From JABCPE02 sp963520375 (lineage in GTDB: Bacteria > Bacteroidota > Bacteroidia > Flavobacteriales > Weeksellaceae): 43,586 nt of DNA. Position 1 is the stretch's first letter. The number at the start of each line of letters is the position of its first letter. The stretch is from NCBI GenBank assembly GCA_963520375.1, contig CAUQQF010000015.1, positions 1 to 43,586 on the forward strand. Reading direction: 5' to 3'. Both the position numbers and the translations under genes were made by a program. A model generated the notes under the pieces. That model had not been told where the DNA came from, did no database searches, and worked only from the letters and a program-made list of their open reading frames with translations. Below, piece by piece: positions 16,002 to 24,201 of the stretch.

Positions 16002-17160
16002 AATATATTTAGACAACGCAGCAACTACTCCTCTAAATGAGCAGGTTATAGAAGAAATGCTGTCCGTGATGAGAAATCATTATGGAAATCCCTCCTCTAC
16101 GCACAGTATCGGGCAAGAAGCTAAAACCTTGATAGAAAATACCCGAAGAAAAATCGCAGAATACCTGCGAGTAACTCCTGGTGAGATTATTTTCACTTCT
16201 TGTGGAACGGAGTCTAACAACTTGATTATCAAATCCTGCGTGGAACATCTCGGAGTTAAAAGAATTATTTCTTCTGCCCTTGAGCACAAATGTGTGTCAG
16301 AATCCTGCCTTGAAATGAAAAACCACAAAGGCGTGGAGCTTGTCTATCTTCGCCCTGACAGAAATGGGAATTTTGATTTAACCGAGCTGGAAAAAATCCT
16401 AAAATCATCTGACAAAAAGACCTTAGTGAGTCTGATGCATGCGAATAATGAAATCGGAAATTTATTAGATATAGAAAAAGCCGCTGAAATCTGTAAGCAA
16501 AATCATGCTCTTTTCCATTCTGACACTGTGCAGACAGTAGGGCATTTGGATTTAGATTTTTCAAAAATTCCTATTGATTTCGCTTCGTGCAGTGCGCATA
16601 AATTCCATGGCCCGAAAGGTGTAGGCTTTGCATTTGTCAGAAAATCTTCTGGTTTGAAAGGCCTTATCGTGGGAGGAACACAGGAAAGAAGCCTGAGAGC
16701 AGGAACGGAAAATGTGATTGGAATTGTCGGTTTAGGGAAAGCATTAGAATTATCGATTGATAATTTAGAAAAATATTCTACTCATATTCAAGGGATTAAA
16801 GATTATGCTATTTCAGAACTAAAAAAAGTATTCCCTAACATTAAATTCAACGGACAATCTTCCAACAAAGAGAAAAGCCTTTACACGGTACTAAGTCTCG
16901 CTCTGCCGTTTAAGAATCCTTTGATAGGCTTACAGCTAGACATGAAGGGAATTGCAGTTTCCCAAGGAAGTGCGTGTAGCTCTGGTGCTAGCAAGCCTTC
17001 TATGGTGCTGATGTCCATCCAGACAGAAGAAGAGATGGATACTACTACTCCGCTTAGGGTTTCGTTTAGCAGTAAGACCACCAAAGAAGATATAGATAAA
17101 TTGATATCTGCTCTAAATGAAATTGTTCAAGAAAATAAAATAGAAATCAATAATAATTAG
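15994..17160 (+). CDS. Cysteine desulfurase (NifS/IscS family)
   Basis: This PLP enzyme takes sulfur from cysteine as an enzyme-bound persulfide. In the 388-residue protein His98 (ALEHKC), the PLP-binding Lys203 (SCSAHKFHGPKG) and the catalytic Cys328 in the loop SQGSACSSGASK are all present. The Cys-loop (C-SSG) is of the class I NifS/IscS kind. It is not next to iscU or other Fe-S genes here, so the receiver (Fe-S assembly, tRNA thiolation) is not clear. The start overlaps the upstream lipoprotein stop by 8 bases. Confidence 0.93.
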   Translation: MNKIYLDNAATTPLNEQVIEEMLSVMRNHYGNPSSTHSIGQEAKTLIENTRRKIAEYLRVTPGEIIFTSCGTESNNLIIKSCVEHLGVKRIISSALEHKCVSESCLEMKNHKGVELVYLRPDRNGNFDLTELEKILKSSDKKTLVSLMHANNEIGNLLDIEKAAEICKQNHALFHSDTVQTVGHLDLDFSKIPIDFASCSAHKFHGPKGVGFAFVRKSSGLKGLIVGGTQERSLRAGTENVIGIVGLGKALELSIDNLEKYSTHIQGIKDYAISELKKVFPNIKFNGQSSNKEKSLYTVLSLALPFKNPLIGLQLDMKGIAVSQGSACSSGASKPSMVLMSIQTEEEMDTTTPLRVSFSSKTTKEDIDKLISALNEIVQENKIEINNN

Positions 17161-17188
17161 CATAGATTTTACAATAAAAAGATTGTTG

Positions 17189-17196
17189 TATTTTTG
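17189..17196 (+). promoter_or_regulatory. -7 box of trxA
   Basis: TATTTTTG matches TAnnTTTG and ends 29 bases before the ATG at 17226, so thioredoxin probably has its own promoter behind the desulfurase gene. Confidence 0.55.
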
Positions 17197-17225
17197 CATC
17201 AAATTTAATATAAAATATATTTATC

Positions 17226-17543
17226 ATGGCACTAACAGTTACAGACGGAACATTTAAAGAATCCGTATTACAATCAGATAAACCAGTATTAGTAGACTTT
17301 TGGGCTACTTGGTGTGCTCCTTGTAGAATGCTTTCTCCTGTTATCGAGCAGCTTCATAACGAGTTTGAAGGTAAGGCCGTAGTTGCAAAAGTAGATGTTG
17401 ATAACAATCAGCAAGTATCTTTGGAATATGGTATCAGAAGCATCCCTACTCTTCTTATTTTCAAAAATGGAGAAGTGGTTGATAAAATAGTAGGACTTTC
17501 TCCAAAAGAAGTTATCGCAGAGAAACTTTCTGCACATTTATAA
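17226..17543 (+). CDS. trxA: Thioredoxin
   Basis: The 105-residue protein is a standard cytosolic thioredoxin. It carries FWATWCAPC with redox Cys30 and Cys33, Asp24 under the active site, and the cis-Pro74 in RSIPTLL. There is no signal peptide, so it acts in the cytoplasm as a general disulfide reductant for enzymes such as ribonucleotide reductase. Active-site dipeptide is Ala-Pro, where E. coli has Gly-Pro, a common variant in Bacteroidetes. A terminator follows, so it is probably monocistronic. Confidence 0.97.
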   Translation: MALTVTDGTFKESVLQSDKPVLVDFWATWCAPCRMLSPVIEQLHNEFEGKAVVAKVDVDNNQQVSLEYGIRSIPTLLIFKNGEVVDKIVGLSPKEVIAEKLSAHL

Positions 17544-17563
17544 AAAATATTTGTTTGATAATG

Positions 17564-17593
17564 AATGCTTTTCGTAATCGGAAAGCATTTTTT
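17564..17593 (+). terminator. Terminator after trxA
   Basis: AATGCTTTTC pairs with GGAAAGCATT (one G-T pair) around a six-base loop and is followed by a run of eight T. Confidence 0.85.
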
Positions 17594-17677
17594 TTATTAT
17601 TTATTTGCTAGTGAAAATAAATATATATATATTTGCACTCACAAAATCGAGAATAGAAGTTCATAATAAAGAAAGTA

Positions 17678-17751
17678 GATCCGGTAGTTCAGTTGGTTAG
17701 AATGCCGCCCTGTCACGGCGGAGGTCGCGGGTTCGAGTCCCGTCCGGATCG
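17678..17751 (+). tRNA. tRNA-Asp (GTC), copy 1
   Basis: The 74-base gene folds as a normal cloverleaf: acceptor GATCCGG pairs with CCGGATC, the anticodon loop is CTGTCAC (anticodon GTC), the T arm holds GGTTCGAGTCC, and the discriminator base is G. The 3' CCA is not encoded; CACC follows. Confidence 0.97.
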
Positions 17752-17786
17752 CACCATAATTTTAAGGTTTTAAAAATTTGTTTTTA

Positions 17787-17860
17787 GATCCGGTAGTTCA
17801 GTTGGTTAGAATGCCGCCCTGTCACGGCGGAGGTCGCGGGTTCGAGTCCCGTCCGGATCG
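17787..17860 (+). tRNA. tRNA-Asp (GTC), copy 2
   Basis: This is identical to copy 1 over the whole gene and a few flanking bases (TA before, CACC after). The copies are separated by 35 bases that are A+T-rich and differ from the sequence after copy 2, which shows a tandem duplication of the gene unit. They are probably cotranscribed. Confidence 0.97.
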
Positions 17861-17863
17861 CAC

Positions 17864-17891
17864 CCTCTTCATTTGATGAAGAGGTTTTTTT
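17864..17891 (+). terminator. Terminator after the tRNA-Asp pair
   Basis: CCTCTTCAT pairs perfectly with ATGAAGAGG around a three-base loop, followed by seven T. Confidence 0.9.
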
Positions 17892-17936
17892 GTTATTATA
17901 GCTAAGATTAAATATCATTCTTAAGTAAAATTTATT

Positions 17937-17944
17937 TACTTTTG
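17937..17944 (+). promoter_or_regulatory. -7 box of lysS
   Basis: TACTTTTG fits TAnnTTTG and ends 24 bases before the ATG at 17969. It overlaps the right arm of an inverted repeat, AAGTAAA-N5-TTTACTT, at 17923-17941. Confidence 0.55.
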
Positions 17945-17968
17945 CAGTCTAATTAAATAAGATTGAAA

Positions 17969-19663
17969 ATGTCATTATCAGAACAAGAAATCATACGCCG
18001 AGAGAAGTTAGAAAAACTTACCCAAATGGGAATCAATGCATTCCCAGCAGACGAATATACTATCACAGACTCCACACAGTCTATAAAAGAAGGTTTTGAA
18101 GAAGGAAAAAAGGTAAAAATAGCAGGAAGACTTATTTCTAGAAGAATACAAGGAAAGGCTTCTTTTGCCGAATTACAGGACTCTTCTGGGCGTATTCAGG
18201 TTTATTTCAATAGAGATGAAATCTGCCCTACTGATGATAAAGAACTTTATAACGAAGTGTACAAACATCTTTTGGACATCGGTGACATCATCGGTGTAGA
18301 AGGAGAATTGTTCAAAACTCAGGTAGGAGAAATGACAGTAATGGTGAAAAATTTCACTCTTTTGACTAAAACTCTCCGACCGCTGCCTTTTGCTAAAATA
18401 GATGAAAACGGCGTGGTTCATGATGCTTTCAACGACCCTGAACTTCGTTACCGCCAGAGATATGTGGATTTAGTAGTAAATCCAGAGGTAAAGGAAGTTT
18501 TCGTAAAGAGAACTAAACTTTTCAATGCGATGCGTCAGTTCTTTAATGACGCTGGATATTTTGAAGTAGAAACGCCTATTTTACAATCTATCCCAGGAGG
18601 AGCTGCCGCGCGGCCATTTATCACTCACCATAATGCTTTGGATATCCCTTTATACCTTAGAATTGCCAATGAATTGTATCTAAAAAGGCTGATTGTAGGT
18701 GGTTTTGATGGTGTATATGAGTTTTCTAAAAACTTCCGTAACGAAGGCATGGACAGAACCCATAACCCTGAATTTACTGCAATGGAAATCTATGTGGCAT
18801 ACAAGGATTACAATTGGATGATGGACTTCACCGAAAGACTTTTGGAGCATTGTGCCAAAGCTGTAAATGGAACAACCAAAGCAGTTTTCGGAGAACATGA
18901 GATAGACTGGAAAGCTCCTTACGAAAGAATTTCTATGACAGATGCCATCAAGAAATTTACAGGATACGATATCACTGGCAAGAGCGAAGAAGAACTTAGA
19001 ACATTCGCGAAATCCATCGGTATAAATGTAGATGAGACAATGGGTAAAGGAAAACTGATAGATGAAATATTTGGAGAAAAATGTGAGGGCAACTTTATTC
19101 AGCCTACTTTCATCACAGATTATCCAATAGAAATGTCACCTTTGACTAAAAAACACAGAGATAAAGAAGGTTTGACCGAGAGATTCGAGCTGATGGTCTG
19201 CGGTAAGGAAATTGCAAATTCTTATTCTGAGCTAAATGACCCAATAGACCAGCGCGAAAGATTCGAAGAACAAATGAAACTTTCCGAAAAAGGAGATGAT
19301 GAAGCGATGTTCATAGACCAAGATTTCCTGCGTGCTTTGGAATACGGAATGCCTCCAACAGCTGGTTTAGGGATAGGTATGGACAGACTGATGATGTTCC
19401 TTACCAATAATGCATCCATCCAAGAAGTGCTGTTTTTCCCTCAGATGAGACCAGAAAAGAAAATGCCGGCAATAGAACTGGGAGATGATGAAAAACTAAT
19501 TTTAGAAATCTTAAAATCTGGTGAAGCGATGCCTCTTTCTGAGGTTAAAGAAAAATCCCAACTATCTGGTAAAAAATGGGATAAAGCAACCAAAAACCTT
19601 ACGAAAAGCAACATCGTAAAAGTAGAAAAAACAGAAACTGATTTACTAATGCAGTTGGTTTAG
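17969..19663 (+). CDS. lysS: Lysine--tRNA ligase, class II, with C-terminal extension
   Basis: LysS charges tRNA-Lys. From ATG 17969 (a TTG two codons upstream is in frame) the protein has 564 residues: an OB-fold anticodon domain (KIAGRLISRRIQGKASFAEL), class II motif 2 (FRNEGMDRTHNPEFT) and motif 3 (GLGIGMDRLMMF). The catalytic core ends at about residue 500 (FPQMRPEK). About 65 further residues follow (LGDDEKLILEILKSGE ... LLMQLV), with a winged-helix-like pattern that E. coli LysS lacks. It stands alone between tRNA-Asp and convergent murF. The extension is probably normal for flavobacteria. Confidence 0.97.
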   Translation: MSLSEQEIIRREKLEKLTQMGINAFPADEYTITDSTQSIKEGFEEGKKVKIAGRLISRRIQGKASFAELQDSSGRIQVYFNRDEICPTDDKELYNEVYKHLLDIGDIIGVEGELFKTQVGEMTVMVKNFTLLTKTLRPLPFAKIDENGVVHDAFNDPELRYRQRYVDLVVNPEVKEVFVKRTKLFNAMRQFFNDAGYFEVETPILQSIPGGAAARPFITHHNALDIPLYLRIANELYLKRLIVGGFDGVYEFSKNFRNEGMDRTHNPEFTAMEIYVAYKDYNWMMDFTERLLEHCAKAVNGTTKAVFGEHEIDWKAPYERISMTDAIKKFTGYDITGKSEEELRTFAKSIGINVDETMGKGKLIDEIFGEKCEGNFIQPTFITDYPIEMSPLTKKHRDKEGLTERFELMVCGKEIANSYSELNDPIDQRERFEEQMKLSEKGDDEAMFIDQDFLRALEYGMPPTAGLGIGMDRLMMFLTNNASIQEVLFFPQMRPEKKMPAIELGDDEKLILEILKSGEAMPLSEVKEKSQLSGKKWDKATKNLTKSNIVKVEKTETDLLMQLV

Positions 19664-19675
19664 AAGATAAAAAAC

Positions 19676-19709
19676 AAAGGTTATTCTTTTTTGAATAACC
19701 TTTATTTTT
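19676..19709. terminator. Bidirectional terminator between lysS and murF
   Basis: AAAGGTTATTC pairs perfectly with GAATAACCTTT around six T; T-rich tracts follow on the plus side and A-rich ones precede, so both convergent genes can end here. Confidence 0.88.
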
Positions 19710-20981
19710 TCATAAAAACTCTATTGCTTTTTCTAATGCGATTCCTCTGGAACCTTTTAGCAGAATATTTTTATTTTTGATACAATTTTGTTTTAAATAC
19801 TCTATAAGCTCATCGGTGTTTTTAAATGATTTTTCAGAAGGATTCACCTGCTTAAAAATACTTCCCACAGTTATGATTTCATCTAAATTTAGGGATTTCG
19901 CTTGTTCCCATATTTTTTGATGCTCCGTAACACTCTCCTCACCTAGCTCCAGCATATCTCCTATGATAACAGTTTTAGAACCAGTGAATTGGCTAAAATT
20001 ATTCAATGACAAAGCCATACTGCTAGGATTGGCATTATAGGTGTCCAAAACCAATGTTTTCCCATTTTTCTCTACAACTTGCGAACGCATATTGGTAGGC
20101 TTATAATTTTCTATTGCTGATTTAATTTCCTCAAAATCAATATTAAAATGCAAACCTAAACTTACCGCTGCACAAATATTCGTAAAGTTATAATCTCCCG
20201 TAAGGTTGGACTGAATTTTCTGTCCATCATAAATAACTCCAACTAGATTCTTTTCTACAAACTTCTCAAAATAATACTGAGAATCATCTGCACCAAAAGC
20301 TATTTTTTTTGGATAATTTTTAGTTTTTTCTCGCTGAATTTCATCAGCTTCGTTTACTAATATTGTTTGGTTATTTTCTTTTAAATAATCATAAAGTTCT
20401 GATTTTCCTTTTATTACACCTTCAAAACCACCAAAGCCTTCTAAATGAGCTTTACCAAAATTAGTAATATAGCCTATATTTGGTTCTGCTAATGAACAGA
20501 GAAGTTCTATCTCTTTTTGATGATTTGCTCCCATTTCTATCACAGCAATTTCGTGTTCTTTCGTTATGGAAAGCAAGGTAAGCGGAACTCCTATATGATT
20601 ATTTAAATTCCCAAAAGTATATTGAGTTTTGTATTTTCTAGCCAATACAGAGGAAATTAACTCTTTTGTAGTGGTTTTTCCATTACTTCCTGTAAGTCCT
20701 ATAATGGGAATTTGTAATTGTCTACGATGGAATAAGGCCAATTTTTGTAAAAAATCTAGTGTAGAAGGAACATAAAATATTTTTTTTTCTATATTTTCAT
20801 ATTCTTTTTTCTCAACTATTACAGCTCCAGCTCCGTTCTGTATAGCATCCTCTGCCTTTGTAGCAGCATCAAAATTCTCTCCTGAAAAAGCAAAGAAAAC
20901 TGTTCCCTTCTCTATTTTTCTACTATCTATACTTATCTTTCCAGCTTGAAAATAACTGAAATAAAAATCTTTAATATCCAT
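19710..20981 (-). CDS. murF: UDP-N-acetylmuramoyl-tripeptide--D-alanyl-D-alanine ligase
   Basis: MurF adds D-Ala-D-Ala to UDP-MurNAc-tripeptide, the last cytoplasmic step of peptidoglycan precursor synthesis. The 423-residue product has the N-terminal MurF domain (ISIDSRKIEKGTVFFAF), the ATP-binding GLTGSNGKTTTKE (about 105-117), and the ligase signatures EMGANH and DTYNANPSS. I take ATG 20981 as start; nine more codons are open upstream, but the promoter box lies there. It follows gldJ on the same strand, separated by a terminator. The box ends 4 bases before the ATG, suggesting a leaderless mRNA. Confidence 0.95.
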   Translation of the reverse strand: MDIKDFYFSYFQAGKISIDSRKIEKGTVFFAFSGENFDAATKAEDAIQNGAGAVIVEKKEYENIEKKIFYVPSTLDFLQKLALFHRRQLQIPIIGLTGSNGKTTTKELISSVLARKYKTQYTFGNLNNHIGVPLTLLSITKEHEIAVIEMGANHQKEIELLCSLAEPNIGYITNFGKAHLEGFGGFEGVIKGKSELYDYLKENNQTILVNEADEIQREKTKNYPKKIAFGADDSQYYFEKFVEKNLVGVIYDGQKIQSNLTGDYNFTNICAAVSLGLHFNIDFEEIKSAIENYKPTNMRSQVVEKNGKTLVLDTYNANPSSMALSLNNFSQFTGSKTVIIGDMLELGEESVTEHQKIWEQAKSLNLDEIITVGSIFKQVNPSEKSFKNTDELIEYLKQNCIKNKNILLKGSRGIALEKAIEFL

Positions 20982-20985
20982 AATC

Positions 20986-20993
20986 CAAAAATA
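20986..20993 (-). promoter_or_regulatory. -7 box of murF, directly before the ATG
   Basis: On the minus strand TATTTTTG is followed by GATT and then ATG. A transcript begun 4-6 bases behind this box would start at or next to the start codon. The box directly abuts the T run of the gldJ terminator. Confidence 0.5.
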
Positions 20994-21024
20994 AAAAAAC
21001 CTTTCCAATTAGGAAAGGCTTTTT
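20993..21024. terminator. Terminator between gldJ and murF
   Basis: CCTTTCC (21000-21006) pairs with GGAAAGG (21012-21018) around AATTA, with T runs on both strands. It would end gldJ transcripts and isolates murF from gldJ. Confidence 0.8.
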
Positions 21025-21043
21025 TATTATTTAGGGATATATT

Positions 21044-22660
21044 TTATCTTTTTGTTCTTACATTTGAGTTATCCTTAGCATCTTGTGCTACACGGAAACC
21101 AATCCATCCGAAAGCTTTATTCTCATCCTTAAATCTTCTTTGTCCTGGATCTAACCAATAAGCTGTATCTACCCAAGAACCTCCTTTTACTACTCTAATA
21201 GAGTTAGACATGTTCGTAGATCTGTCTTTTGTATCTTTTTGTAGAACTACTCTTCCTTGTCCATCTACGATAAATCTTCTTTTTACAGAGTTATACATAC
21301 TGAACTTAGCAGCTGCACTATCTTCAAGAGCTCTACCATATCCAGACTCCATAGAAGACATATAGTCACCATCCATGAAGTTACTATTATCCTGTCTTAT
21401 AACTCTTTCGTATTGTCCAGGTAATCCTTTATAAACTAATCTACCATCATAAAGAGTATCATATGCTATAGTATTTCCTTCAATTTTCTTGAATGAACCA
21501 TCTGAATTTTTAACAACATCTTTAATCATATTACCTCTATGATAGTTGAAATCATTAGCTTCTTCATCTATTATAGGTCTATAGATATCTGATGTCCATT
21601 CAGCTACATTTCCTAGCATTCCATAGATACCTAGATCATTAGAAGGATATCTTTTCACATCAGATGTTGAAGGAGAACCATCATTATTCCATCCTCCTAT
21701 ACCAGAGTAGTCACCTTTACCTTGTTTGAAGTTTTCAAGATAAAGTCCTTTGTTTCTTCCTCTTGTCCCTCTCAACACATTTTCTTTAGGAGTTTTTCCT
21801 AAATAATTATTGTAGTTTCTATTTTTCTGAAGTCCTAGAGCAGCATATTCCCACTCAACCTCAGTTGGAAGTCTAAACTTAGTTACTAAACTAGCTGCTG
21901 CATTTCTGTTAGCTGCTTGAATTCTAGCATTTTTAGTTTTTATACCTTGTTTTTGCTCCATTCTTTTAGCATCTACATAACTTTGAAGTTCTGGATCATT
22001 AGCCTTGAACTTATCTAAGTTAAATGTATTTGATCCTTGGTTGTTAGCATCACTAGTATAGAAATCTTTTTTAATAACTCCTTGATCCATCAAAGCTTTC
22101 TCATTAGCTCTGTCTGTCAACCAGTCACAATATCTAGTTGCTTGAGTCCAAGAAACCCCTACAACAGGATAGTAATCATACTCAGGCGCACGGAAATAAG
22201 ACTCTGAATAGTCATTACGAGACAACTTGTTATTCCAAACTAATGTATCTGGAAGTGCCCCTGAATAGATGTTTTTGAAACTTGGGTCAGAAGCTGGGAA
22301 TACGAATTTCAACCATGTTACATACTCACGGTACTCGTAGTTCGTGATTTCTGTTTCTCCAATAAAGAAAGAACTAACCTGCATTCTTCTAGGCGTATTA
22401 TTCCAATCTCTCATCACATCATCTTTTACTAATCCCATAGTAAAAGTTCCACCTCCTACATATACCATTCCTGGCCATCCTTTCTGTTTCTGTTCCTTTC
22501 TTGTGAAAAACCAACCTTTTTGGTCATTTGGTTTCCAACCTGTTTTACTTGTGAATTTTTTTGTTCCTCCACCACTTTTAGTAGAGCCTCCACCTCCACA
22601 GCTAGTAAGTAGAGTTAAAGCTCCTAAAGCAGACAATGAAAACAATTTCATTTTTTTCAT
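21044..22660 (-). CDS. gldJ: Gliding/type IX secretion lipoprotein GldJ
   Basis: GldJ is an outer-membrane-associated lipoprotein needed for type IX secretion and gliding in Flavobacterium johnsoniae. The 538-residue protein has an SPII signal (LGALTLLTSC) and a Gly-rich linker, then a formylglycine-enzyme-like (SUMF1) fold: GGGTFTMG (about 70), DVMRDWNNTPRR, IYSGALPDTLVW, VVGVSWTQATRYCDWLT, FRLPTEVEWEYAA, MLGNVAEWTSD and VVKGGSW...GWIGFRVA. The 'DDV..DWNNTP' and 'IY.GALPDTLVW' segments separate GldJ from the related GldK. It faces away from porV, which agrees with the known gldJ-porU-porV neighbourhood, but porU is missing. A second Met three codons on could also start it. Confidence 0.92.
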   Translation of the reverse strand: MKKMKLFSLSALGALTLLTSCGGGGSTKSGGGTKKFTSKTGWKPNDQKGWFFTRKEQKQKGWPGMVYVGGGTFTMGLVKDDVMRDWNNTPRRMQVSSFFIGETEITNYEYREYVTWLKFVFPASDPSFKNIYSGALPDTLVWNNKLSRNDYSESYFRAPEYDYYPVVGVSWTQATRYCDWLTDRANEKALMDQGVIKKDFYTSDANNQGSNTFNLDKFKANDPELQSYVDAKRMEQKQGIKTKNARIQAANRNAAASLVTKFRLPTEVEWEYAALGLQKNRNYNNYLGKTPKENVLRGTRGRNKGLYLENFKQGKGDYSGIGGWNNDGSPSTSDVKRYPSNDLGIYGMLGNVAEWTSDIYRPIIDEEANDFNYHRGNMIKDVVKNSDGSFKKIEGNTIAYDTLYDGRLVYKGLPGQYERVIRQDNSNFMDGDYMSSMESGYGRALEDSAAAKFSMYNSVKRRFIVDGQGRVVLQKDTKDRSTNMSNSIRVVKGGSWVDTAYWLDPGQRRFKDENKAFGWIGFRVAQDAKDNSNVRTKR

Positions 22661-23010
22661 AATATGTATTCTTATAAACTTTAAATTTCAAAGTGCAAAT
22701 AACGCTAAATTATTTCTTTTATCAAAATTTCTTTACGACTTTTTAACAAATATTTTTTGTTTTTATTGTGTATACAAATCAAAAAATAATACACAAAACA
22801 ACATAAAAGCCACATTTTGAACAAGTTAAATAAAAATATAAAATCTTAAAATTTTCTTAAAATTATTTAAACTTTAAAATCAACTCAGCCTTATTATATG
22901 ACTAAATACTTTATCTAATACAAATATAACTTTTTTTAATTAAAAAATATAAAAAAATAATAAATTTTAAATTTAAATTTTTATTTTTGCATGATTATTA
23001 AAACATTAAT
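22661..23010. other. Divergent intergenic region between gldJ and porV
   Basis: These 350 bases are extremely A+T-rich and hold no gene that I can support. The porV -7 box is at the right end; no exact TAnnTTTG box was found for gldJ. There are no remnants of porU that I can recognise. Confidence 0.6.
22982..22989 (+). promoter_or_regulatory. -7 box of porV
   Basis: TATTTTTG followed by CA fits TAnnTTTG and ends 21 bases before the porV ATG. Confidence 0.6.
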
Positions 23011-24150
23011 ATGAATTTGAACAAAAAACTTATCATCATGTTAGGATTGGGAGTAGCTGCTAATGCTTATTCTCAAGATCTTACAAACATTCGTCCTGTA
23101 TTGACAGGGGCTCCTTTCCTAAGGATAGCTCCAGATGCGCGTTCAGGAGGTATGGCTGACCAAGGGGTAGCTACTACACCAGATACCTATTCTCAATATT
23201 GGAATGCTGCGAAATACCCTTTTGCTAGTGCAAAGACTTCCGTGGGTGTTAGTTTCACTCCATATATGAATAAAATTACCAATGATATATTCTTATTATA
23301 TGGTTCTTTTTACACAAAATTAGGAGAAGAAGATAGAAGTACACTGAGTGCAAGTATCTATTACTTTAACATGGGAACAGTGGATTTGTCTAGAATCGTA
23401 GGAGGAGTTGCAGTAAGCGAAGGACAATCTAAACCTAATGAATTCTCTATCGATTTAGCCTATGCTCTAAAACTTTCTGAAAGTTTTTCAATGGCGGTTA
23501 CGGGTAGATATATCCGTTCAGACTTATCTAGTTTAGGACAAAGCAGCAGCACATTACAAGCAGCCAATACATTTGCTGTAGATATTGCAGGATATTACCA
23601 ATCTCCTAAGATGCAGAGTTTTGGTGAAAAAGAAGGTAGAGTAAGAGGTGGTTTTGCCATTCAAAATGTAGGGCCAAAGCTTAACTATAGTAAAAGTATA
23701 GATTCCAAGTCTTATCTTCCTACTATTGCAAGATTAGGAGCAGGATATGATTTATTTCTTGATGGGGAAAATCGTTTGGGACTTACTTTAGAAGCATCTA
23801 AATTATTAGTTCCAGGAGCTGAAGCAGTGGTAGATCCTGTTACTAACAGAGTTTCTTATTCGTATCCTGATGTAAGTGTAATCAATGGTATGGGTAAATC
23901 TTTTAGCAATAAAAAAAGTGTAATGTACAGCATCGCTGCTGATTATTCATACAATGATACTTTTGATATAAGAACTGGATACTTCCATGAAAGTGCTGAG
24001 CAAGGAGGAAGACAATTTGCGACTATAGGTGTAGGATTGAAATACAAATCTTTTGGACTTGATGTTTCTTACCTTATCAATACTGCTAAAATCAATAACG
24101 CACTGGATAACACCCTTAGATTTGGTCTGGTTTGGAATATCAGTGAGTAA
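23011..24150 (+). CDS. porV: Type IX secretion system outer-membrane protein PorV
   Basis: PorV (LptO) is a 14-strand FadL-like barrel that collects type IX substrates from the SprA translocon and passes them to the PorU sortase. The 379-residue protein has a signal peptide (about 1-21, ...ANAYSQ), the family-typical N-terminus (LRIAPDARSGGMADQGVATTPD) followed by SQYWNAAKYPF, and alternating barrel strands to the final FGLVWNIS. Length is as expected. It has its own promoter and terminator. In F. johnsoniae porU is adjacent; here the next gene is an unrelated phosphopantetheinyl transferase. Confidence 0.95.
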   Translation: MNLNKKLIIMLGLGVAANAYSQDLTNIRPVLTGAPFLRIAPDARSGGMADQGVATTPDTYSQYWNAAKYPFASAKTSVGVSFTPYMNKITNDIFLLYGSFYTKLGEEDRSTLSASIYYFNMGTVDLSRIVGGVAVSEGQSKPNEFSIDLAYALKLSESFSMAVTGRYIRSDLSSLGQSSSTLQAANTFAVDIAGYYQSPKMQSFGEKEGRVRGGFAIQNVGPKLNYSKSIDSKSYLPTIARLGAGYDLFLDGENRLGLTLEASKLLVPGAEAVVDPVTNRVSYSYPDVSVINGMGKSFSNKKSVMYSIAADYSYNDTFDIRTGYFHESAEQGGRQFATIGVGLKYKSFGLDVSYLINTAKINNALDNTLRFGLVWNISE

Positions 24151-24170
24151 AACAAATTTTCATAAATAAA

Positions 24171-24201
24171 AATAGCACCATAATTTGTGGTGCTATTTTT
24201 T
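24171..24201. terminator. Bidirectional terminator between porV and the PPTase gene
   Basis: AATAGCACCA pairs perfectly with TGGTGCTATT around a seven-base loop, with T/A runs on both sides. Confidence 0.88.

Noticed and set aside
21044..22660. Assignment as GldK or as a formylglycine-generating enzyme
   Set aside because: The segments DDV..DWNNTP and IYSGALPDTLVW, the SPII signal and the gene neighbourhood fit GldJ; catalytic Cys residues of formylglycine enzymes are not evident.
22661..23010. Hidden small gene or porU remnant between gldJ and porV
   Set aside because: No frame of useful length with a start, and only A+T-rich homopolymer-like sequence is seen.
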